Origin: an uncultured Eubacterium sp.
GTDB lineage: Bacteria > Bacillota > Clostridia > Lachnospirales > Lachnospiraceae
Length of the DNA stretch: 13,050 bases
Reading direction: 5' to 3'
NCBI GenBank assembly: GCA_900545725.1
Contig: URAI01000067.1
Location: 1-13,050, forward strand
The number at the start of each line of letters is the position of its first letter. The first letter of the stretch is position 1. The position numbers and the translations under genes were made by a program. Positions 6,392 through 12,260 of the stretch are shown here, piece by piece. The notes beneath the pieces are model-generated. The model was given only the letters and a program-made list of their open reading frames with translations. It was not told where the DNA came from and made no database searches.

Positions 6392-6410
6392 ATTATACAA
6401 TGTCTGTCAA
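6392..6410 (-). promoter_or_regulatory. Probable promoter region of the GTPase operon
   Basis: On the minus strand TATAAT (6397-6392) is a perfect -10. A perfect TTGACA lies at 6410-6405, but only 7 bases before it, which is too close to serve as its -35. Either the -10 is used with a poor -35, or TTGACA is used with a poor -10 further down, or the close spacing reflects an operator. The leader to the ATG at 6286 would be about 100 bases. Confidence 0.45.
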
Positions 6411-6450
6411 GATAAACTCATAAAATATTTATTAAATTTGTATATAGTTA

Positions 6451-7122
6451 TTAATATGATTCATGCCAGATTACTTTGTAAATATAGTAATATGATTTTC
6501 CATCAGTGGATGTTCCCATACCTGAAATAAATGGGTCGTTCACTCTTGCATTATCGGGATTAACCACTAATGAAAGCTTGCTTAATCCACTCTCTAATGC
6601 CTTTTGTTCAACATATTTATCATTAATGACATAATATAACTTTATATGTCTTGTCTGTGCGGAAAGCAGCTCTATATTATCCTGTGTCACCTGTTCACCA
6701 TCATCACTTATTAATCTTGACTTAGTCTTAAGTACCCTTGAATCATTATCAATTATATTTATATATATGCTTTCACAAGGTATGCTTACATCTGACTTTG
6801 ACATATTTATAAGTTCCATATCTATACTTACAATGCTATAATCCTCATCCGTCTCTATATCAATATCAGATGTCTTTGTGATTTTATACGAATTGAATAT
6901 ATATTTAACTGAGTTTATAATACACTCTTCTTTAGCCGCAGTTTCCTGACCATCTTCTTTGTCTTTTACAGCTTCATTGCTGACTGTCTTTTGTACACCT
7001 GCCGTAACATCATCCGCTCCATTATTATTAGGAAATATCCATTTTGCAACTACATATATTTCAACACATATTATACATATAAATATTATTATATACTTTC
7101 TTACATTTCCTTTATTATCCAT
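6451..7122 (-). CDS. Membrane-anchored protein with a predicted extracellular beta domain (DUF4352-like)
   Basis: I do not recognise a named gene. The start is placed at ATG 7122 (223 residues) because GGGAGG lies 5-6 bases upstream; a longer in-frame opening to 7224 has no such site. Residues 1-9 are charged, 10-30 form one membrane helix without a lipobox, and 31-65 are a polar linker rich in Asp, Glu, Lys and Thr. About 66-205 are predicted to be beta-rich, with alternating hydrophobic residues (DYSIVSIDMELINMSKSDVS, IYINIIDND, RHIKLYYVIND). That pattern resembles DUF4352-type immunoglobulin-like domains that follow a membrane anchor in Firmicutes. Nothing catalytic is visible. It stands alone between the GTPase promoter and a long non-coding stretch; a candidate operator lies at 7161-7181. 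Confidence 0.7.
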   Translation of the reverse strand: MDNKGNVRKYIIIFICIICVEIYVVAKWIFPNNNGADDVTAGVQKTVSNEAVKDKEDGQETAAKEECIINSVKYIFNSYKITKTSDIDIETDEDYSIVSIDMELINMSKSDVSIPCESIYINIIDNDSRVLKTKSRLISDDGEQVTQDNIELLSAQTRHIKLYYVINDKYVEQKALESGLSKLSLVVNPDNARVNDPFISGMGTSTDGKSYYYIYKVIWHESY

Positions 7123-7160
7123 TATTGCCTCCCATGTTTTATAATTATAGTGTATTATCC

Positions 7161-7181
7161 AAATTGGCTGGACACCAATTT
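7161..7181. promoter_or_regulatory. Perfect 7-7-7 dyad upstream of the DUF4352-like gene
   Basis: AAATTGG (7161-7167) and CCAATTT (7175-7181) are perfect inverted repeats with a 7-base centre. A minus-strand TATAAT lies at 7149-7144, so the dyad would cover the -35 zone of that promoter, where no good -35 hexamer is seen. This fits an operator for a dimeric regulator. A hairpin in a longer transcript is also possible. Confidence 0.4.
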
Positions 7182-7349
7182 CATTTTTAAAATTCAATTT
7201 ATACTTTTTGATTAAATTATTCACTTAGTATTTTTAGATATAAACGTAAACAGATTTTAATCATTACACTATAATATATAACAGATTAACTGTAGGAAAT
7301 GTGACATAATATTTTTTATTTCTGCTATTTTATTTGTAAGCCGGTATTT

Positions 7350-7429
7350 CACATGTATTATATTATTTTGTGCTAAAATATAGTTATAGCGCACCACCAT
7401 GATAATATATAATCTTAGAAATACATGTG
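7350..7429. repeat. Inverted repeat element in the 7182-7536 non-coding stretch
   Basis: CACATGTATT (7350-7359) and AATACATGTG (7420-7429) are perfect 10-bp inverted repeats. Further AT-rich pairing and GTGC (7370-7373) with GCAC (7391-7394) can form inside. TATTT stands directly left (7345-7349) and one base away on the right (7431-7435), which could be a target duplication or chance in AT-rich DNA. A small mobile repeat or a structured RNA are both possible. I see no gene between 7182 and 7480. Confidence 0.4.
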
Positions 7430-7480
7430 TTATTTACATGATATGTTTTTGACTAAAATCAAAAATCTCCTCCCGGTTTG

Positions 7481-7489
7481 TGATATAAT
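7481..7489 (+). promoter_or_regulatory. Extended -10 promoter of the Cys-Cys-Cys mini-gene
   Basis: TGATATAAT (7481-7489) has a perfect -10 with the extended TGn. No matching -35 is at the proper distance; a TTGACT at 7449-7454 is too far. Transcription would start near 7496, giving a leader of about 40 bases before the ATG at 7537. Confidence 0.5.
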
Positions 7490-7536
7490 GGAGTTGTTCA
7501 GTAACCATAAACCACGCCCCGAAAGGAGACATATAT

Positions 7537-7590
7537 ATGATACCACAAAAACAACTCTCTTTGGCAGTTATTAACCATTGTTGTTGCTGA
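7537..7590 (+). CDS. 17-residue peptide ending in three cysteines
   Basis: The frame ATG 7537 to TGA 7590 encodes MIPQKQLSLAVINHCCC. It has the best ribosome binding site in the region: AAAGGAG at 7522-7528, 8 bases before the ATG, and an extended -10 promoter just upstream. It is too short for standard gene callers. It has no signal peptide and no AgrD-like or double-glycine features. The three Cys codons and stop lie in the 5' arm of a hairpin (7582-7589 with 7601-7608), a layout typical of leader peptides whose ribosome stalling controls RNA folding. However, no plus-strand gene follows, so it is either a stand-alone small peptide or a regulatory small RNA with a translated start. It is convergent with the ABC operon. 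Function unknown. Confidence 0.5.
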   Translation: MIPQKQLSLAVINHCCC

Positions 7591-7680
7591 TAAAATAAAC
7601 CAGCGACATCATATAAGAAGCTTAAAATCTTTTATAGCTTAGAACTTACCGGCTTTATAAATGCCTTAAGCTTATTAAAG
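7582..7680 (+). ncRNA. Structured 3' part of the mini-gene transcript
   Basis: Three nested or consecutive helices are visible. TGTTGCTG (7582-7589) pairs with CAGCGACA (7601-7608) with one U-G wobble and overlaps the Cys codons. AAGCTTAA (7618-7625) pairs with TTAAGCTT (7666-7673). Inside that, TTTATA (7631-7636) pairs with TATAAA (7656-7661). No long reading frame is present. Together with the promoter and the T-rich end near 7740-7753, this suggests a small transcript of about 250 bases. Confidence 0.4.
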
Positions 7681-7694
7681 TGTACCTAAATTTG

Positions 7695-7753
7695 CAGGAT
7701 TACCTTTTTATCCTGGAATTTGTACAAAAGCACAAATTCATCCTCTTTTATTT
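7695..7753. terminator. Two hairpins between the convergent mini-gene and ABC operon
   Basis: CAGGAT (7695-7700) pairs with ATCCTG (7710-7715). GAATTTGT (7716-7723) pairs with ACAAATTC (7732-7739). On the minus strand the second stem extends to 10 pairs with a UUUU loop, just after the ATPase stop codon. On the plus strand the second stem is followed by a T-rich run (7744-7753) offset by a few bases. The pair probably ends transcription from both sides. Confidence 0.5.
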
Positions 7754-8434
7754 TTACGAAACTATTTTCTTATCATCCCGTATTCTTCCATCCTGAATCA
7801 TAATTACTCTGTTACAGTCAGCAGCAATTTTTTCATCGTGAGTAACTATTATCACTGTTTTCCCGGTACTATTTATTTCTTTTAAAAGTGCTAATACTTC
7901 CTGCCCTGTCTTCTGGTCTAATGCTCCCGTCGGTTCGTCTGCAAGAATAAGATCGACATTCGTAACCAATGCTCTTGCAATTGCAACTCTCTGCTGCTGC
8001 CCGCCTGACATCTTTTTAGGCAGTTTATTCCTTTGGGAAGTTATGCTAAGATGCTCTAACTGCTGCTGTACTATTTTTTTACGCTCACTTTTCCTGACGT
8101 TATTGGCAATCAGAGGAAGTTCTATATTTTCATATGCCGTATAATAATCCATCAATGCAAAATGCTGGAAGACAAATCCTATATTCTTTTTTCTGAAGCT
8201 GTCACGCTGTGATTTTTTTAACATAGACACTTCAACATCATCAACATAATATTTACCTTCTGTAGCTGTGTCCATACAGCCAAGTATATTAAGCAATGTA
8301 CTTTTCCCGCTTCCCGATGGTCCCATAATTGCAACCAGCTCTCCATCATTAATTTGAAGCGATACATTATCTAAAGCCTTAGTTGTATCTATTTTTGCAT
8401 CATATATTTTACTGATATTTTCTAATCTTATCAT
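7754..8434 (-). CDS. ABC transporter ATPase of the MacB/LolD/BceA type
   Basis: A 226-residue nucleotide-binding subunit with all motifs intact: Walker A GPSGSGKS (38-45), Q-loop FQHFALMDYYTAYEN (Q90), signature SGGQQQR (143-149), Walker B LILADEP (162-168), D-loop GALD and switch H199. Length and the LMDYYTAYENIELPL segment match ATPases that pair with FtsX-fold permeases. Such complexes do not usually move substrate through a channel but use ATP-driven movement to push lipoproteins, peptides or signals. A strong GGAGGGG lies 5-6 bases before the ATG. It is the last gene of the lipoprotein-permease-permease-ATPase operon, 133 bases after the second permease. Substrate unknown. Confidence 0.93.
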   Translation of the reverse strand: MIRLENISKIYDAKIDTTKALDNVSLQINDGELVAIMGPSGSGKSTLLNILGCMDTATEGKYYVDDVEVSMLKKSQRDSFRKKNIGFVFQHFALMDYYTAYENIELPLIANNVRKSERKKIVQQQLEHLSITSQRNKLPKKMSGGQQQRVAIARALVTNVDLILADEPTGALDQKTGQEVLALLKEINSTGKTVIIVTHDEKIAADCNRVIMIQDGRIRDDKKIVS

Positions 8435-8567
8435 ATATACCCCTCCGTTATCTATGTGTACTGTATCATTGACATTTCGCCAAATAACCTGTATAAATTT
8501 CCATCTGCTGCATCGTCAATCGCCGCAACCCGTTGCAACTTATTCCTCTGCCTTGCAGAATGTAAAT
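8435..8567 (-). other. Spacer with a GC-rich insert-like block between permease and ATPase
   Basis: Within this spacer, 8501-8560 is 53% G+C (32 of 60), while the neighbouring genes are near one third. It contains GCAAC/GTTGC (8525-8536), TCTGC/GCAGA (8547-8559) and bounding ATAAATTT/AAATTTAT repeats (8493-8500, 8564-8571). On the minus strand a frame of about 40 codons is open but has no start or ribosome binding site. It may be a dispersed repeat, an RNA element tuning ATPase expression, or gene debris. Confidence 0.4.
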
Positions 8568-9659
8568 TTATCCTGCGTTATTAGTATCTATACAAACTCC
8601 TACTATCGGATATATCATTGTTATCAGAAGTGTTATAAGAAACAATACTGATATTGCTATAACCGATGTCATATTAAACCTCATTACCATGCCTGTTGTC
8701 TTATAAATATATAACTGATATCCACTATACAGAATTATAAATAATACTAATGCCACAAGCATTAAAGCAACTATCTGTAACACCATACCGGCAAGTATTC
8801 TTATATTACTGTAGCCAAATATTTTCTTTATTGCCAGTTCCTTTTTTTGCTGTATCAGTAAAAACATGGAAATGATAATACAATTTAACAGGCAGAATAT
8901 ATATACCATTATATTTGTTTTTATATTTTCTCTGCTTAATGTTGTATTAATCGTGCTTTCTCCGGTATTTTCCTTCTGATAAGCCACTATGTTACACATA
9001 CTGTCTTCCTTAAGTATATTTTGCGAGAATATCTTATACGAATCAGTAACATTGCAGGAATTACTATATATTTCTACAACATACTGTTCATTCTTACCTA
9101 TATTATTTAAGGTATTATGTGCCATGCAGTTAATATTAAATACCACGCTGTAATCCCAGTAATCAGAATTGTCACTTCCTATAACCCCGGATACCCTGTA
9201 TTGCTCACCATCAAGGGTTACATACTTATTACCATCCTTTTCATAAGCATATTTATATTTCTCACGTCCTAATGCAACAACATTTTCTCCTATATCATTT
9301 ATATCAGCCCCTGGTATATGCCCTGATATCATAGGATATGGAAGCTGTTCATTAATTGTAAGCAGCACTTCACATCTGGTCTTACTACCGGCTTCTGCAA
9401 ATTCAGTTGCAATATTTCCCTGAACGATTATATTTCCCTGTTCAATAGCATTATCTGACATATTGAACATACTTCCCGGCTTAGTGGTAGTAATATCTAA
9501 CTGTATTCTGTTATCTGCAATAGCATTAAGCCTGTCCTGTTCCTTTGCATATGCTTTATTATATATCTGCAGCACTCCGAAAACCGCTGTCAGCACTATT
9601 AACTGGCTCAGGATAAAGTATATGGATACCAGCTTATATCTGAATATTTTTCTTATCAC
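8568..9659 (-). CDS. FtsX/MacB-fold ABC permease (second permease)
   Basis: A 363-residue protein with the MacB-type plan: membrane helix at about 12-32, a large outer domain (33-249), then helices at about 250-270, 290-315 and 330-350. The outer domain has a MacB_PCD-like stretch (MISGHIPGADINDIGENVVALG, 110-131), and KKELAIKKIFGYS (272-284) is the FtsX-family coupling segment after helix 2. The start is GTG at 9657-9659, supported by a GAGGGGGG site 5 bases upstream. The C-terminus ends soon after the last helix (VGVCIDTNNAG), somewhat shorter and less basic than usual. It probably forms a heterodimer with the permease at 9794-11017, served by the ATPase at 7754. Confidence 0.85.
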   Translation of the reverse strand: MIRKIFRYKLVSIYFILSQLIVLTAVFGVLQIYNKAYAKEQDRLNAIADNRIQLDITTTKPGSMFNMSDNAIEQGNIIVQGNIATEFAEAGSKTRCEVLLTINEQLPYPMISGHIPGADINDIGENVVALGREKYKYAYEKDGNKYVTLDGEQYRVSGVIGSDNSDYWDYSVVFNINCMAHNTLNNIGKNEQYVVEIYSNSCNVTDSYKIFSQNILKEDSMCNIVAYQKENTGESTINTTLSRENIKTNIMVYIFCLLNCIIISMFLLIQQKKELAIKKIFGYSNIRILAGMVLQIVALMLVALVLFIILYSGYQLYIYKTTGMVMRFNMTSVIAISVLFLITLLITMIYPIVGVCIDTNNAG

Positions 9660-9793
9660 GCAATCCCCCCTCTGAAAATTTTTACATTTATATGATTGTT
9701 AATAGGAAATCTCACTGATATAACACACTCACACATAAGGTACAATTGCACATATCACCGCCTGACAGCTGATGTCAAGTCTGCGTGTAAACA
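9660..9793 (-). promoter_or_regulatory. Spacer between the permeases, with a dyad and a weak promoter candidate
   Basis: TGACA (9763-9767) and TGTCA (9773-9777) form a perfect dyad with a 5-base centre. The minus strand carries a perfect TTGACA (9778-9773), and 18 bases on only a poor TATGTG (9754-9749). This could be an internal promoter with an overlapping operator, or a small hairpin inside the operon. No gene was seen; a 90-codon frame here overlaps the upstream permease out of frame and is not credible. Confidence 0.25.
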
Positions 9794-11017
9794 TTAACGC
9801 TTTATAACATCCGCTACACTCATATTGTTTATAATTACCGCCGGAATAACTCCCGATATAAAGGATATAAATATTACTACCGCCGCAAACAAAAACGGCA
9901 GACATATACAGTGTGCATACCAATATGGATATATAAGCATATCCATATCCTTTATATGTAAAATTAATCTTCCAAATATTTCCCTCTGCCTGATTAACCA
10001 CACGACAACAGCCGGAAGTAATGTAATTATAATATTTTCCAGAAAATCCATGCTTATAAGTTCATTTTTACTTATTCCACATACAAGCATAATACCATGC
10101 TGCCGTTTTCTTATCAGACAAAATACTATGGATGCTGCTGACATTGATATAAGTGCAAGAAAAAACAATAATATTGCTGCCATAAATGATTTATTTTGTG
10201 TAAGAGCTGTATCCTGTATCTTCTGTTCAATACTTCTTTCTTCATTTACAACCCTGACACCAAGATTATTCTGTGCAGACATTTTTATAATATCTGTCTT
10301 AATCTGTGCAATCTTACTGTCATAATCAGCAATAAAATATGGTACATCCGGCATTCCACCGGAATTATCAAATGATTCATAATGTTGTGTAATAACAACT
10401 ATCTTATCTTCCAAAGTATATGAATCAAGATTAGATACCGCATTAAAAAGATTCCCCTTTAATGGCCACGATGCAGATTTTTTTAAATATCCTGCAACCA
10501 CACAACGGCAGTCATCACTATCACGATAAAAATCAAATTCGTCACCAATATTAAAATCATCTTTGTAGTTATAACCCACATATACCTGATTTAACTGACC
10601 GGATATATTAACATCCTGCTTTTTGATTCCAAGATTACCTATATCTGTTATGTCATATTCTACTATAAGTGCATTAACACTATCACCATTTAATATATCC
10701 TGTGCCTTTGAATTACAAAATCTTCCACACGCTGTAACATTTTCATGGTTACGGATGTATTCAATCAGTTCTTCTCCCTTTTCCTTCGTATACTCCGGAT
10801 TCATAAGATTCAGATATTCGACATAGTTTACTTTTTGCGGATGTGTGCCAAACATTGAAGTTATTGATTCTACATAATGTCTCCGGGATATATAATCTGT
10901 TGCAATAACGTCTGTCATATACAGGGAAATGGTGTTCATTGCAAGCAGAATTATAACCACAAGCTTCTTGTTGTATAACGATTGAAATACCAGACTTACT
11001 AAATATCGTATCTTCAT
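9794..11017 (-). CDS. FtsX/MacB-fold ABC permease (first permease)
   Basis: A 407-residue protein: helix about 18-38, outer domain 39-277, then helices at about 278-302, 326-343 and 371-395. KRQHGIMLVCGISKNELI (305-322) is the FtsX-family cytoplasmic segment, and the ending NMSVADVIKR resembles the usual C-terminus of the family. Three Cys in the outer domain (C97, C101, C170/C172) are unusual and might form disulphides. The ATG is 6 bases after the lipoprotein stop, and its GGAG overlaps that stop region, so translation is probably coupled. It pairs with the permease at 8568. The outer domain differs strongly between the two, which suggests distinct roles in recognising the lipoprotein or substrate. 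Confidence 0.85.
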   Translation of the reverse strand: MKIRYLVSLVFQSLYNKKLVVIILLAMNTISLYMTDVIATDYISRRHYVESITSMFGTHPQKVNYVEYLNLMNPEYTKEKGEELIEYIRNHENVTACGRFCNSKAQDILNGDSVNALIVEYDITDIGNLGIKKQDVNISGQLNQVYVGYNYKDDFNIGDEFDFYRDSDDCRCVVAGYLKKSASWPLKGNLFNAVSNLDSYTLEDKIVVITQHYESFDNSGGMPDVPYFIADYDSKIAQIKTDIIKMSAQNNLGVRVVNEERSIEQKIQDTALTQNKSFMAAILLFFLALISMSAASIVFCLIRKRQHGIMLVCGISKNELISMDFLENIIITLLPAVVVWLIRQREIFGRLILHIKDMDMLIYPYWYAHCICLPFLFAAVVIFISFISGVIPAVIINNMSVADVIKR

Positions 11018-11023
11018 AGGCAG

Positions 11024-11947
11024 CTACTCCGCAATAAACTGATTAATATGCTGTTGTTTCCAGCCATTATATTCACCATTATTGTCAATATTATAACAAA
11101 GTCTTCCGTTCATATAATAAGCATATCCCGATTCCTGTGGAAACTCTAATACAATAATATACTGACTATAATTACCTGTTTCTGACAAATGTTTATAATC
11201 AATATAATATATACTGCTGTCTGTTATAGTCTTACTGGCAAGCAGCTCACAATCCGAAAAATCTCTATCCGCACAACTCTTAATATATGCAGAATACTCT
11301 GATAATTCACATTCAGATATATCTGTTACCGCTTCTTTAATAGAAGTCTCTGTGATACCATACAGCTTCATATTAATCTCAGGAAAACTCTCATACAGGT
11401 CCTTATACAATGCAAATGTAATACAGCCTACATCATAGCTTTGAAGAACATTTTTCTTATTATTATCTGCTACCAGGGCAAATGATTCTGCATAATTAAC
11501 CAGCTCATTTTTTTGAACAGTCTCATCATCAGGATTGGAATTGTATCCTAATTGTGGATTAGAATAATATCCCATTGTTGTTACCCAGCCGTTAAGCTTC
11601 GCTGTCTTAGTTCCATCCGGACAGTTTCTGGCTGCATATGTATCCATTGATTTATTGGATTCACTGTCCTCCCAGTCATATATTCCAGCGAGCTTTGCAG
11701 ACATCATAGGAATATATCTATAATATTCATCTTTTCCTGTAGTATTCTTCTGTACCCAGAACCCACCTTCAACTTTTTTGTCACCATAGTCTCTTGTGGT
11801 ATTTTCATTGGCCGATGCATCAGTCACATTATCAACCTTATCAAGCTTAATATCTGCTTTTGTTTCATCTGATGCATGTTCATTAGTTCCACAAGCCGCC
11901 AGCATAACAGTCATTATTGCCAAAATACACACCATATGTTTTTTCAT
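11024..11947 (-). CDS. Lipoprotein of the ABC operon, unknown family
   Basis: A 307-residue protein with a lipoprotein signal peptide: MKKHM basic start, hydrophobic core and lipobox LAAC with lipidation at C19, then an acidic, Thr/Asn-rich linker (about 20-60). The outer domain (61-307) has many aromatic residues and Cys (C109, C174, C213, C225, C233, C285). I do not recognise it. It is not a typical periplasmic-binding-protein fold by eye. A GGAGGGG site lies 4-5 bases before the ATG. It is first in the operon, directly upstream of the two permeases, so it probably binds the substrate, contacts the permease outer domains or acts as an immunity protein. The 312-base gap upstream holds its promoter and a long hairpin. 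Confidence 0.8.
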   Translation of the reverse strand: MKKHMVCILAIMTVMLAACGTNEHASDETKADIKLDKVDNVTDASANENTTRDYGDKKVEGGFWVQKNTTGKDEYYRYIPMMSAKLAGIYDWEDSESNKSMDTYAARNCPDGTKTAKLNGWVTTMGYYSNPQLGYNSNPDDETVQKNELVNYAESFALVADNNKKNVLQSYDVGCITFALYKDLYESFPEINMKLYGITETSIKEAVTDISECELSEYSAYIKSCADRDFSDCELLASKTITDSSIYYIDYKHLSETGNYSQYIIVLEFPQESGYAYYMNGRLCYNIDNNGEYNGWKQQHINQFIAE

Positions 11948-12031
11948 AACACCCCTCCATTCATCTGTAACTCATCTGATATCACATGTACATTAATGTT
12001 AATGTCTTTCAATTATATATACATCATATTT

Positions 12032-12069
12032 AATAGGACAATATACTAATTATAATATATTGTCCTATT
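12032..12069 (-). other. Perfect 14-bp hairpin in the leader of the lipoprotein-ABC operon
   Basis: Bases 12032-12045 (AATAGGACAATATA) and 12056-12069 are perfect inverted repeats with a 10-base loop. The hairpin is transcribed in the leader about 85 bases before the lipoprotein ATG, if transcription starts near 12187. Only a few T follow on either strand, so it could be a weak attenuator, a stabilising structure, or a protein-binding palindrome. Other parts of 11948-12190 show no gene or further clear structure. Confidence 0.5.
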
Positions 12070-12193
12070 TACTTAATCATTTATGATAATTATATTAACC
12101 ATCAGATAATGATACTGAATCTCTCTCATATGAATATCTATTTGTATACATCTATAACTTTATTAACTCCAATACTTATATTACTTATCTTTA

Positions 12194-12221
12194 ATTATGC
12201 ATATGCTTGTTGTAATGTAAA
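12194..12221 (-). promoter_or_regulatory. Promoter of the lipoprotein-ABC operon
   Basis: On the minus strand TTTACA (12221-12216) is followed by a 16-base spacer and CATAAT (12199-12194). Both hexamers are imperfect, as expected for an activator-dependent promoter, and a direct repeat ends 6 bases upstream of the -35. The transcript would start near 12187, leaving a leader of about 240 bases. Confidence 0.5.
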
Positions 12222-12227
12222 TACATT

Positions 12228-12260
12228 TGACGTGAATGGTCAATATATGACGTGAATGGT
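12228..12260 (-). promoter_or_regulatory. Perfect 13-bp direct repeat, probable LytTR-type activator site
   Basis: TGACGTGAATGGT occurs at 12228-12240 and again at 12248-12260 (ACCATTCACGTCA on the minus strand), period 20 bp, about two helix turns. It begins at the stop codon of the kinase gene and ends 6 bases before the -35 of the next operon. LytTR response regulators (AgrA, ComE, BlpR) bind direct repeats of about 9 bases with a period near 20-22 bp upstream of weak -35 elements, and ACCATTCA resembles, from memory, BlpR-type sites. AgrC-like kinases normally pair with LytTR regulators. Confidence 0.6.

Noticed and set aside
7430..7474. Minus-strand GGGAGGAG followed by a TTG and 10 codons
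   Set aside because: Start codon is rare, spacing is only 4 bases, the peptide is 10 residues and no promoter is visible; probably chance.
8454..8651. 65-codon plus-strand frame over the permease-ATPase spacer
   Set aside because: Mostly antisense to the permease end and spacer, with no ribosome site; kept only as a GC-rich block observation.
9729..10001. 90-codon minus-strand frame overlapping the end of the first permease
   Set aside because: Out of frame with the permease, whose ending NMSVADVIKR is typical of the family; no ribosome site for the short frame.
9825..10325. 166-codon plus-strand frame
   Set aside because: Antisense to the FtsX-type permease, which has coherent membrane topology and family motifs; no ribosome site.
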